Source: Halictus rubicundus (lineage: Eukaryota > Arthropoda > Insecta > Hymenoptera > Halictidae). Taken from it: DNA of 64,000 bases. Positions 10,964 to 23,125 of the stretch are shown one piece after another. Position 1 is the first letter of the stretch. Every line of letters starts with the position of its first letter. The stretch covers positions 3,596,001 through 3,660,000 of the forward strand of contig NC_135157.1 in assembly GCF_050948215.1 (NCBI RefSeq), read 5' to 3'. The notes below the pieces were generated by a model. That model was not told where the DNA came from. It did not search any database and was given only the letters and a program-made list of their open reading frames with translations. Position numbers and translations under genes: made by a program.

Positions 10964-12109
10964 GGAGGATTAAACGCGACTATTTTTATAATACAATTAT
11001 ATAGGCTCACGTCCGGGGTTTATAGTTTAGTTACTTTAGCTTTAGACCAGATTAAAATTTTTTCATTCTTTGCTTACGAACTATGTTCAGGATTTCATAA
11101 CATTTTGATTCTATAGAGTTACACATAGAGGCCTGCGTCTACCACACTCTGCCGCTTGGGTAGGATCTGCCTGAACGGTAAGGCAAGGTTCAATAGTGTG
11201 CGTGCGTATCCTTATATGAACACGATACAACGTTTAAAGGTACAGAACATTTTGACCTGAAAACATTATGAAATCTTTTACAATTTTTCGTAACCAAATG
11301 GTTCGTTTGCGGCGTATGGTTCCTCTCAAACTGTTTCTATTTTCAATGCGTAATATAATGTTTGAAATTCAATATAATGTTTGAAACAATTTTCCGGACG
11401 GTTTTCTAATTTTAATTTGTTGACTTCTAATCACTTCTAATCACGTTCTAATCACTTTCCTGAGAACGAAAAGCGCCCCAACAGGTCCCCTTTTATTAAT
11501 GGAAGATACCGTATGACTTCTTTATATGAAAATCTCTAGAGCACTCCCTTCTTGAATCCGTTAATTAAGATTCTGATAGGAAACAGCCTGGATAACCTCC
11601 TATTAACCCCTTTCAACGAAAATCGAACTGAGGCCTGGTTTTCATTAGAAGTGACAAAAAATGTGACCCTACGTGACATTAAATCTTAAACAGAGCACCG
11701 CTTTCATTTTCAAGGTATATAAACCCGTTCATTTTCATCCTCTTCGGTCAGTAATCGGTCAGTAATCGGTCAGTAATCGTGCAGTCACGTGTAGAGTCAG
11801 GTCGGTAGAGTTCCGGGTCAGCCCACGATCGAGCGACAATGAAATGACGATCGATGGCGATTATTACCTAGTTAGCCAAATGCTGTTTCGAGTAAATTTT
11901 GCGCAATGTTTATATCACACTTTGTGAGCAAAAGACTTGTCCATTTGGTACCAAACCCTTCTTGGAGCAGAATTTGGTCCCTATTTTGTATGAATTTAGC
12001 AAAAGCATGCAACGTTGTCAGATTATGAGTTTTCAATACGTCCCAAAATCATGGGAGATGATAATAAAATAGTTATAGTACGTTAGTAATAAGATTGTAA
12101 ATCATCGTT
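10964..12109. other. Intergenic sequence with a TATA-like promoter and a short tandem repeat
   Basis: No gene recognised. TATATAAA at 11716-11723 is followed by three exact copies of CGGTCAGTAAT (11745-11777). TATA plus a TCAGT-type start resembles a promoter in an LTR or orphan gene, but neither LTR ends nor a coding frame follow. Confidence 0.35.
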
Positions 12110-12740
12110 GTAACTGTGTCGAGTAATTATTACTGTAACTTCACTTTGCTTGGCTTGTCTTTTTATTCTGTCACAGCCTTCTAATGTGCCGGCCCTGCGT
12201 GCAAGTTTTGGACCGGTTGAGTTTCGATATTCGGCATGAAGTCATTGAGGTGAATGGTTTGAGGAACCTGTCCACTCGTGTAAAATCCTCTCTGCAGTAA
12301 GGCTACCCAAGTCATAACAACGCTAGTCGATGCACGTGTCGAGTAGATGTGGGAAAGTCAGGCAAGAATCGTCGGGTACCGTACTGATCGGCCCCGGGCT
12401 TGCAAGCATTATACGCGTGCCGACTTGTTCTTGTTTCTTACTCTTAAATAATCAAAGCCTTCTGCCTGATTCGCTTTTAGTCCCCTGCCGATGGGAAACT
12501 TCTCCAATTCACACCTTTTGCCCCGCAATAATTACTTGACATAAGCTAAATGGAAAAGTGATAGTGGAAACGATAATTAGTTTGTTAGATTGTAAATGGT
12601 CGTTATAAGAAATGGAGCCAGAAAGAATCCCGAATTCGTTCCGAGTCCCGCTCAGGTCTCTTGTGCAGCAACCTCCTCATGGACCGGGATAATATCGAGC
12701 TAATAGCTGCACACTTAGTATTTGCGTTAATATTGTACAG
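12110..12740. repeat. Diverged second copy of the hairpin-rich repeat
   Basis: Collinear with about 9520-10320: TCGAGTAATTATTACTGTAA, GTGCAAGTTTTGGACCGGTT, GCCTTCTGCCTGATTCGCTT, CCCCGCAATAATTAC, CAGCAACCTCCTCATGG and GAGCTAATAGCTGC appear in the same order. Some stems seen in the first copy are eroded here. Confidence 0.6.
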
Positions 12741-14536
12741 TAGGATGTAAGACTTGCTAGATTCAAGAACAAATGTATTGAGAGATTCCGAATAAAGAAT
12801 TGGTAATAAATATCTCTGAACACTGGACATATCACACCTACTCCCTTCCATACCATCTTGTAATGCTATGCAACTTTCCCACAGATCAAAATATATTATT
12901 CAAACTGGTTCGTTTAGTTTTTATATTAACGTGAATAACATTACTTCGAGGTATTATCGTTGTTTCATTTTGTCTTACTTTTCGGAATTAGTCAATTTTT
13001 CGACATGATTTCGAATGAACATCTTCGACTTCATGGGTCTCTTTCATAGTCAAAAAATGTTATCAAATATATATCTTTCAAGCTGACAATAGGACTCATG
13101 TTTGAAGAAAATAGCATGCAAAATGAAAATAAAAGAGAAAGATTTTCGAGAAGGCATCAAAATTTATTACTACTAAATTATATTACGATTTATTTTAATA
13201 TAGACGCCATTTATTAGACCAACAAATATTATAGCAAGTAATGGATTTTTGAAAATAACATTATACAATTCTAGGATATGAGGAACTATTATATTACAAA
13301 AGTTTCAGGAACATATTGAGTGAATAGAAAGTTATTTCTATTCGAAACAGCGCGAAAAATTTAATTGGCACGGTTTTTTTCCATAATCTCTTGCACTAGG
13401 ATTTATTGTACAGTTACAGTGATTAGAACTTATTTGTTGTTCATAATTTCTCAGAAAAAGAAGGAAGTTTATATTTATTGTACGCATATGTATTCTCCTA
13501 TGGCTCTATATCGACAACAACGAAAAAGGATTCCACTCGTTTGAACGAAGATTTGTATTAATTCCACGTAGGCTTAACTGTGTTCATTTGATAATACCTC
13601 CATCTGGCAAACAAAAAGAAGGACAACGTTTAACAGTGTTCATCGTCCTACTTAACACAATCGCAGCATGCAAAAAAAGTATGCAGGTTCAATGAGGAAA
13701 TCGCCTTAACACTCGTTCATTAGCGCGGCAATTAATATACGCAAATTATCTTATCTGATCCTAACGACTTGTTGGGCAAACACCCGGAGGTCTTCAATTA
13801 TGGTCTCCACACTCTTGTATACTATAAAGAAACGCTTCTATTGTATAAGATCGCATATCATTGTTCGTGAATCATCTACGTAATCAGATTTTGATTTTGA
13901 CGTAATAATGAATATATTCTGAACTATAATTAAACTTTCGTAAATGTTTGTATTGTTTTGCATTTGAACCAGTTCTTTTTTATGAATGCATAAAATTCGC
14001 GGTCTAATCATAATTGTAACTTTTATTTTAGTTTATATTTAAGTATCATTCTAGAACTACCACAAGATATTTATCAATTCAATCAACAATCAATTCGAAA
14101 ACAGTTCGAATATTTGCATGATAACTACACTGTGGATCTTTATGCATATTCTAATTTTCTTAGCTTATTTTTCAAAACTTGGAAAAACTTGGCTATAACT
14201 TGTTTTCTCTCTTCTTATTTATTAATAAATTACTGGATTATATTCAATCAACTTTATAATTCACGACTGCAAGTGGATTCTTTTCAGTCATCGTTATGTA
14301 CATATACAATGAGTCAAAACGAAATCATTAAAATTAAAACACATTTATATTTGCAACCGCTCGGATTGATGTTACAACCTTGTTACAACCCAATAGAATA
14401 TTTCTTACGGTAAAGATTAAAAACAGGTAATGTTAATTTTCTTGTACTTTATAAATTCATAGATCTTACGAATGCCTAAAGATCCGCAGTGTAATGATGA
14501 CATTACCTACAAACCTGCTTTATATTTACCTATTAG
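12741..14536. other. AT-rich sequence upstream of the first carboxypeptidase gene
   Basis: No coding gene seen. It contains the second copy of the interspersed repeat of 796-940 (at 13387-13515) and, from about 13960, the first half-copies of the TA-flanked intronic MITE described below. The 99-codon frame at 14114-14413 is AT-rich and unconvincing. Confidence 0.45.
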
Positions 14537-15072
14537 TAGACTGCGGATTTTATGCATTTATGACAAAAATGAGTAGGTGTAATTCAAAACAGTAAAACGA
14601 TTAAATGAGTTTAACAATGTCGATATACAAATGATTAATGAGCAAAATAAATTTTTACTTAACTTCTGTAGGTGGCAATTGACGTATAACAATTTTATTT
14701 TGCATAAAGATCCGCAGTCTAGTGATAACAATTAAAGAATTTAAAAATACTGTTGTATTTCTTTCAATCCATTAAAATTATCAAGAAAAGAAACAAACGT
14801 CTATGTAACTCTTGTACCTTGCAATTAATACGGACAATTTCTATTTTGCAAAAAAATCTGCAGTCCACTTATTACTAGAATGCGGATCCTCGTGCATTTA
14901 TAGTATGTGCATATTTTTAAAATACCAAAAATAATGTATAGTAACAAACATTGATGGCATATCTTCTGTACGCTTACTATAAGAAATTTTCTAGTTAATG
15001 AACTGGATCCTCATAATGGTTTTTATCAAGTAAGCCACGAAATTTAGGATTTGCATAAAGATCCGCAGTCTA
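14537..15072. mobile_element. Cluster of palindromic TA-flanked MITEs
   Basis: Two full copies (14537-14721 and about 14876-15072) and a partial one between them. The termini are GACTGCGGATTTTATGCA and its reverse complement, each next to TA, as for Tc1/mariner derivatives. The body contains AAATTCTTTAAT and CTGTTTTA motifs also seen in copies inside the carboxypeptidase introns. No transposase. Confidence 0.6.
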
Positions 15073-15364
15073 CTCATTATATTTTTGTATGTTGCTCCAA
15101 ATCGTCGAAACCCGCCAGAAATATCATTTTGTGAAAAAGGCATTCTTTCGCGAGTGAATGTCGACAACCTGGCTTTATCGATACATTCGAACGGTACCTC
15201 CGAGGTCTTTAACCATGTGGAGGTCTTGTTTGCAACCACGCGAGAATTCCCATGGGCCATCTTGCATGCAAATGCGTCGCCCGTATTTCTTTTTTTTTTC
15301 TTTTTTTGTTTACACTTATCTCACGTACAGAATATTTTTACCGCCTGCGGCTGCTTAGCGTACC

Positions 15365-15372
15365 TATATAAA
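15365..15372 (+). promoter_or_regulatory. TATA box of the first carboxypeptidase gene
   Basis: TATATAAA followed by GC-rich sequence, about 620 bp before the ATG at 15987. It is the best TATA upstream of the gene; the implied start near 15395 would give a leader of about 590 nt unless a leader intron is removed. Confidence 0.45.
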
Positions 15373-15533
15373 GGCGCGGGCAGATTCACCTTAAACGCGC
15401 ATATGGGAGTTGCATCGCGAGGAAACGAGACGGATTAGAACCGGTATCGGTGGTTTCTGGCACGATTTCATTCACGTGGACGAGGAACTCGGTTCAGTTT
15501 CCTCGAGATCCCATTAGAAAATCGCACTAATGG

Positions 15534-15860
15534 AAAGTGAAACTTAAAGCTACTGCACAAACATCACAGCAGTTTCCAAACAGAAACAAAGAGAAACTAC
15601 AAAACTGTTGGAAGTTAAAAGCTTAGTGAAAAAAGTACGAAGCCGCAATAACAAAAAGTGAAGATTAAAACTACTACACATAAGTACCACAGAATTTTAA
15701 AACTGCCGAAGATCAAAAGTCGAGTGAAAATAGTACAGAATCGAAATGGCACTACTGACAAATAAAGATTAAAACTACTGCATTAATATCACAGAAATTT
15801 TCCTATAGAAACAAAGAGACTACGAGCTGCTGCAAGTTAAAAGCTGAATATTTGCTGGAC
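15534..15860 (+). repeat. Degenerate tandem repeat in the putative 5' leader
   Basis: Three diverged units of about 105-120 bp starting near 15534, 15655 and 15765, each with TGAAGATTAAAACTACT(G/A)CA, an ATCACAGAA-like core and a GAAGTTAAAAG-type end. Purine-rich with no frame kept between units. Confidence 0.55.
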
Positions 15861-15986
15861 AACTGGAAACACAATTGCATAGTGACTTTTAATGAAGGAA
15901 TGATGAGAATTGTTAGACAACTGGCGTAAAAGTGAAATTCTTATTAAATCCAAATCTCGTTTGATCGACATAGTTTAATATTTAAG

Positions 15987-18900
15987 ATGATAGCGGCACC
16001 ATTGTATTTGCTTCTCATTCTCGGAGTGACTCGTGCCGAAGAGGTGGTGCGATACGATGGATACAGATTGTATAAAATCTTTGTTCCGGACACTTCCGGT
16101 CTCGAAGCACTCAAGAAGATACAAGATGATGACGGTTATAATTTCTGGGGACAGCCAAGGGTCAACGATACTACGAATGTTATGATGTCACCGAAGAAAC
16201 TCGAAGAATTCATGAGCCTTGTCAATGCAACGCAGCTTGATCCTGAATTGATGATGGACGATGTGCAACGGTACATCGATGACGAAAATCCACGGCGAAA
16301 CACGCGGGGAGTGTTTGATTGGTTTGGCTACCATCGACTGGACGTAGTAAGATAAACAATTTAATCAAAATAGTTTACAGAATTTTTATTTATATTTTAT
16401 ATTTTTATATTGTATTCGCCTAAGTATGCCACCTAAATTATGTATAATTTGTTTGCTATATGGAACAGTGATTTAAACAACAGACATACGATATAATACC
16501 TTGCTAATGTTCAAATTAATGTTCAAAGAGACGGATTTTTTACAGCTGAAACAGATATTTTGTTTGTCATTATTGACAATGGTGTTTATATTTTTTTTTA
16601 ACCATTTTAATTTGTCAAAAATAGTGCAACAATTTTCAGAATTTTTTCTAATGCTTTTACAGTTTTGTATTTCACCAATTTATTTTCGTTATAAATGCAT
16701 AAAATCCGAAATCTATTTATTACTCATGTTTTATTTAATGAAATGTTGGGGAAAATGCACGTCAATTGTGTACACAAAAAACGGTAGATTGTAAGGTACA
16801 TTGTAAGGAACTCGACTTATATGAAAATATATTTTCCTTAATTGTCTTAAAAGTCGAAAATAATATAACAATTTCGGTTCTATATTTTATCTATTCATTT
16901 TTGTTATAAATGCATAAAACTCACAATCCAGTAATCAAATATTTAGTCTAGCACTACTTATCTGTTAGTCATATTCTTAAAATTGATATTGAATAATAAT
17001 CCTTTTATTTTAAACATAATGACTGACTCAATACAAAATTCACCCGTAATCGTGGAAAGATTGCTATGTAAACAATATATAAATATAAGTATGATATTTT
17101 TATGTCACAAAAAATTAAAAGCAGAATAGTAGAATTTAAAAATTTATAATAATACATATGTGGCTGACTAGCACACAGTTAGAGGGCGTGCAGGTGTATA
17201 AAATTGCGATATAGTGTAAGAATTTTTGTATGTTATACAGAGCAATACATATGTGGCTGATTATTTTAAGAAACTGTGATTTTACTTTGTTCAATTTTAT
17301 TTATACTTTGTAAAATTAATACGACGCATTTAATTTCAAGAAACAGGAGCCAAATCAAAATGTCTCTCTTTTTTCAATAATTTTAATAACTCGAACGTAA
17401 TATACATATAGATATTTTTAAATTCTTTCAATTTTTCTACAATTCCAAATTACACCTAAGGGCACAATTATATAAAATCCACAGTCTACTGATTGTCAAT
17501 GAAAAATATCCCACCGAAGTTCTTTCATTGCACAACCCTATCTTCATGATTATTAATATAAATTTAGTAAAATATTCTAGATAAAGAAGCCACAATATTT
17601 TCCCATACATTTATCATTATTAGACTGTGGGCCTTTATGTGGAATAAAAATGTCTTGTATTAATTGCAAGAAACAGGAGTTAGAAATAAATTTTAATAAA
17701 TCGTACGAAGAATTATGATGTTCCTTAATTCTTTTAGTGTCGTTACTGTTTTCCATTTCATTTACCATCTTTGTCACAATTGCTTAAAATCCACAGAGTA
17801 ATAATTATTCTCTTTTTCAGATTTATCGTTGGCTAGACTCTCTTGTCGCGCAACATCCTGAAATCGTGAAACCATTAACCGGTGGTCACAGTTACGAGGG
17901 GAGAAGCATAAGAGGAGTCAAGCTCTCGTTCAAGGAAGGAAATCCTGGAGTATTCATCGAAGGCGGAATTCATGCCAGAGAATGGATATCACCTGCCGTT
18001 GTAACATACATCCTGAATGAATTAATACTAAGCGACGATCCCCGTGTTCGATACATGGCCGAGTCTTACGACTGGTACATCTTCCCGGTATTCAACCCGG
18101 ATGGTTACGAGTACACGCATACCAGGGTAAAAATAAACAATTAACAAACTGTTGTATAAGCATGTTGCACAGGATCATCCATTACAAACGGAATAACTTT
18201 TGTTTGCTATCAATGCTACCAGCCTCTGTTCTTCTTCTGTCCATCTTTCAGTTCTTCCTTATTGTAATTTCGAATGAATTGTGATTTCATTTTTTGTTCA
18301 TAGATTTTTTTTAGTTCATTTCGATTCAACACGCTGACTGCCAACCGAGTGTTATGCGTTTCATACAAGTTTCACCTATTATTCATAGAATTATTAATAA
18401 CGAAAGTCTTATACACTATAATCTAATTAATTTCAGCATTAATATATTGATACTGCGTGACATTCATTATATGATAATCATTTTTAAGTAATTGTATAGT
18501 GCCGGTCGTCGATGACTACCATAGCGTTCAACGTGTTAAAGAAATTAGTGACATTTATTTACTGCCAAGATACAAATGACTGTTCGTCGTCTAGTCGTTG
18601 ATGGACAACGGTGAAATCTCTAATTTTAGTCATTTGATTGTTGTAGTCATAATAGATTGCAAATTTTTATGCAAATTTTTATGCAATACTTTTAAATTCT
18701 TCTAATTCCTTTACGGTTTAATATTTCAACTAGTCATTGCTATTACAAATACTTAAAATCCGAAGTCTACACAAGTAACAATAATATGGTGGTACAAGAT
18801 AAGTATTTATTTTAATAGACTTGTATTTATTTATTTGTTGCTATTAACAGACAAGATTAATGCACATTTATTCATCACGTTTATTCGTACAACGTCTTTC

Positions 18901-21900
18901 ACATACTCGTAAAATATATATGTGTATAATTATAGTTACACATAAGATACTTTTATAAAATATTTATAAATTTTGTATCGACAAGTGATCCACTACGCAA
19001 TTTCTTAAAATGAAGTATACATAAAACGCTGTCCTAAATGCTATCGGTAAACGAGTATTTGTACAAAAATGATAAAGATCTATAAAATAACATTTCTTCA
19101 GTCAAGAGTCAGTTAATAAATCACTGAATGAATTATTGTAATAAAAAATTTATCGGGTGCGATTTCATTCAATGTACCCGTGATTTTTAAAGTAGAAAAG
19201 GTATGTAACGACCAGACGCGTTAGTAAGAGTTATACATACAATTTAATCAATTATTCGTATTTTACAATTTATTATTTGCAATTTGACAAGTATTTGTAA
19301 AGTAAACATTGTTTAATCATCATCAAACAATGCTTACTCTACATTCTTAATTTATTTGTAAATAAGAAATTGTCTTCGGTCTCCGGATATAAAAATCGTA
19401 TCACCGAAATTTATTTTCGACAAATATTCATTTTAGTATGTAGAATACAATTTACTGTAATTATTTGCTATAGCGATACAATAATATACAATTTTTACTT
19501 TGTTGTTCTTTGTTCATCTTGATATATTATACTACTAATACTACTTTCGTTATTCATTCGAGATTATAGAATTCCACGAAGCACTTCTACATTAATCTGA
19601 GATATTAGGTTAACAATTAAATGTTATTTAACGATAAATTTAATTTCCAAGTCCGTCAGAACAATTGCTTATTCGGCATCGAAACAATTTATTCTGTGTA
19701 CAAACAAACGCAGATTACCATACTGCAGAGTTATTCAGGTGCGATGTTCCTGCGCATCGATTACCGATACAATCTGGGTTTCTCCTGAGTGTTTTATCAG
19801 CAATCAGTCGTTATCTATAATTAGTCAAGAACTTCAATCAATTGCAACTTTTTTTCAATTTGAAATGTATACGATCTTGTTAATCGATAGATACCAATAC
19901 AACGCGCGATAATTGCGCGACAACGTCGATCATTTAATTAAAAGAGGAATCTTGGTGCAAAGTACAATTTTCTGTTCAGAATCGTCTCTGGCGAAAAACT
20001 AGACGACCAAGTGGAAGGGGATGCTATGGCGCTGATCCGAACAGGAATTGGAACTTCCATTGGGCAGGTATATACTATGCAACAATTATAATTTATTAAT
20101 TCGTACATTAATATCTCTCTTTGTTATCACGCTTTAGCTCAAACTTTCAGTTTTTAGTTATTATACATTAACCCTTTTTACTCGTATATCGAGTGTAACC
20201 ACATTTTTAAATTGCCAGTTCAAATATGCATTATGTTTTACCAATTTCTTTTTTTTTTTTACTTTGATAAGCAATATACAGAGTAGCCCAAAAGTCACTG
20301 GATCATTTAAAATTTGAAGAAGTGCATTTTTGTTTATGAAAGGATAAATGTGAATTTTTAAAAAATAAAAGTGTTATTTCATTTTTAAATGGTCCAACTT
20401 TTGGGCCACTTCGTAAGTGTATTTACCTAACTATTGCCAATTAGTAAGAAATATTGTTTAAAATTTGTAACAATCAAAGAACTGTCTTTTGAAGTATAAT
20501 AATTTGCACGTCGATCAAGGTAGAAATGAAAAGTTCAGTTATAATAATTGTATTGTGAAGTATCTTCCGTACTCGGTATGAGTAAGCTTTCACATTTTGG
20601 AGTCCAGTCAGTGTACACAAAATCAGCAATTTAGTACAATTGCATAATTCTCAGGATTATTTTATTTCGCTAAAAGCAAAATGATAATGTTATTGAAGCG
20701 TACTTACTTTTTATATTTGCATAAAATTCACGAGTTATAACAAAGTTCCTTTTAACACTTGAATTATTAAAAACAAATTGTAGATAGTTATGCAAGTTCC
20801 TATTTTCATAATCCAAATCGTAGAACGTTATGTTCCATCTATGAGCAGTCTGTATAATAAAATGACACTGTTAAATTTCTTTTGTTTAGATTCGTACTAA
20901 ATTTTAAAATTTACTATAAATGCATAAAATCTGTAGTTTACAGTAAACAATTCTTTACTGACGTTGTTTATGTCAGTACTATGCGACATCGATATTATTT
21001 GCGTATTTACGTATTTATTTATTTATCTATTTTAGTATAATTTCACTATTTTGAACTATCCGGTGTAGAAATTAATTCGTGGTCCTCACAATCATAACTT
21101 TATTTTAAATATAGATTTTTTATCCGTCGAATTGAAAATTTATTAATTATATTATTTATAAAATGAAATGCACATAAAGTGATGAAGAATATTTTCGACA
21201 GTACTTAGAATGTATCTTGATTGTTCGTAAATAATCAACAAATTCACATCACTGCTTTCATTACAAGACACAGAAACTACATAGACATTTATATATTTTT
21301 CTAATCATTTGATTGAGTTGTAAAATAATAGGACTTTTATTTTAAATTTTCTAAAAGTTTTTACTGTCATTGATTAGATCTACTAATTTTTGTTACGAAT
21401 GCATTTTGCTAATTCTCACCAGAAAGCGGATTTTTATGCAAAATAAAAATGTTCTACCTAAATAGCAACAAATTGGAGTGACATAGAAATTTATCTTCTT
21501 TCGCAATATGATTAATAGGTTCAAATTAATATAAGAGTATTTTTAAATTCTTCTAACGTTTATATTGTTTTATGGTTCTCCTACTAGTTTTTATCATAAA
21601 TGCATAAAATCTGAAGTCTAATTATTACTATCTCAGAGGGTGGTACCAGTTCGAATCCATGCAGCGAGATCTACCCAGGCAACAAACCGTTCTCAGAGAT
21701 TGAAACGAAGACTATGTCGGAATACATCGGCAACATTCACGACAAGATATTCTCGTACATAGCTTTCCACAGTTACAGCCAACTGTTGCTCATCCCTTAC
21801 GGTCACACGAACAAAAGGGTTGAAAACTACGCGGACCTGTTCCAAATCGGAAACTACTCCATAAACGCTCTGTCGAAGAGATACGGGACAAGATACAAAG

Positions 21901-23125
21901 TCGGAAATATAGTCGATGTAATATGTAAGTGAATTCATTCTTGTACAGAGGACGCGACGCGACGCGCGGTCTGATTAAAATAGACAAACGACAGGGTCAA
22001 GTGTGGGAAGGTCTACGTTTATTATTCGGCTCCACGTGCAACAACAAGGTTGTAATGTTGATTAGCTATCAGTTCGAACGGTCACACCGACGGAATCTTA
22101 ATGGAAAAGTGTCAAACACATTTCCTTGGAGTCACTAATTGTATGGTGATAAAGATAATCTGAAGCCTACGAATGAACAACGAGCTCTTGAATAATTAGA
22201 CACTGCTTTTTAAAAATTTATTTAATTCCAAAAAGAGTGCAAAGAACTGACAATAACGCTCCACTAACATCTTCTAATGATTTCATTTGGGATTATAATA
22301 TAAAAGATGATTTTTAAGCTTCCTTTTGGTGCAACAAAATTGAATGGAAACCTCGCATATATGATACATTTTTTTGACGCTTCCATTCAATTATTCAAAA
22401 TCCTGTTAACAGCCTTTCGGTAAATAAAGTGTTAAACTCAAAGGAAATTTTCTTTCCAACTTAAATGAAACTACAAAGCTATAGTCAAAATTTGAGGTAC
22501 GATTCCCTATTTTTTAAATAAATAAAGGTGCTTATATTATATTCGTGAAAAGAAAATAAGAATAAAAGTGTTCTCTTTAAAAATTTCCATTGCTGTTTGA
22601 ATAATAATGAAGACGGTTCCAATTTTTTTAATAAATAGAACTTCTTAGGTTACATTAACGAACAGAAAATATAAATAAAAATATATTACTTTAGAATTAA
22701 TTTTGTGAGAAAGACTGTAACCAATTATACACCGTATACATTTTTCATCTATTTTTTAGTTTCTGAATGACATTTCTAAGAAACTTGGACTACTTAGAAG
22801 GAACAGTAACTTCATATTTTAATGTATTAATAAATCAAGGAAACGTTCGAAGAGTGTGTAAAACATTTTATAACATAAAAAACTGAATAAAATGATATTT
22901 ATCTTATTTGTCTTAGATGTTGCATCTGGAGGATCTATGGATTGGGTACGCGGAACTTACAAGATTCCTGTGACATTCACATACGAGCTTCGAGACACAG
23001 GAAGATATGGTTTTATTTTACCAGCAGATCAAATTTTACCCACTGCAGAAGAGACTTTGGACTCTTTGGTCGCCATGTTTCAGGAAGCATCGAAACTCGG
23101 ATATGGAGCATCCACGACAAATTGA
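15987..23125 (+). CDS. Zinc carboxypeptidase A-type (M14A), gene 1
   Basis: Five exons: 15987-16346, 17821-18126, 19980-20067, 21637-21924, 22917-23125; 416 residues, all junctions GT/AG. Signal peptide 1-17, propeptide to about 107, with a basic cleavage region R103-R104...R107 (NPRRNTRG), then the M14 domain. Zinc ligands H171, E174 and H296; substrate residues R227, N243-R244 and Y348 (the bovine Tyr248 position), general base E371 in TYELRDTGRYGF. The residue at the bovine 255 position is M355, hydrophobic, which points to A-type cleavage of C-terminal hydrophobic residues rather than B-type. A secreted digestive zymogen, probably activated by trypsin in the midgut. AATAAA is at 23219-23224. 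Tandem paralogue of the next gene, in the same orientation. Assignment to family is firm; the tissue is inferred. Confidence 0.92.
17621..17800. mobile_element. Intronic TA-flanked MITE in carboxypeptidase gene 1, intron 1
   Basis: 180 bp including the flanking TA on each side. Left end TAGACTGTGGGCCTTTATG, right end TTAAAATCCACAGAGTA. It ends about 20 bp before exon 2, so its right arm overlaps the branch-point region of that intron. Confidence 0.55.
20279..20413. mobile_element. Palindromic mariner-type MITE in carboxypeptidase gene 1, intron 3
   Basis: 135 bp between TA (20277-20278) and TA (20414-20415). The left terminus CAGAGTAGCCCAAAAGT faces ACTTTTGGGCCACTTCG at the right; a second match, GGATCATTTAAAA against AAATGGTCC, continues inward. 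Distinct from the more abundant intronic MITE. Confidence 0.65.
21419..21620. mobile_element. Intronic TA-flanked MITE in carboxypeptidase gene 1, intron 3
   Basis: Runs from the GCGGATTTTTATGCA arm to the ATGCATAAAATCTGAAGTCTA arm and shares the AAATTCTTCTAA and TTGTTTTATG body motifs of the family. It ends 16 bp before exon 4. Confidence 0.5.

Noticed and set aside
15085..15438. 117-codon frame upstream of carboxypeptidase gene 1
   Set aside because: It overlaps a MITE end and the TATA region, with a poly-Phe stretch from a T run; no family or conservation signal.
18329..18538. Second piggyBac-type MITE (AACACGCTGACTGCC ... CAACGTGTTAA)
   Set aside because: The ends match only partly and TTAA is present on one side only.
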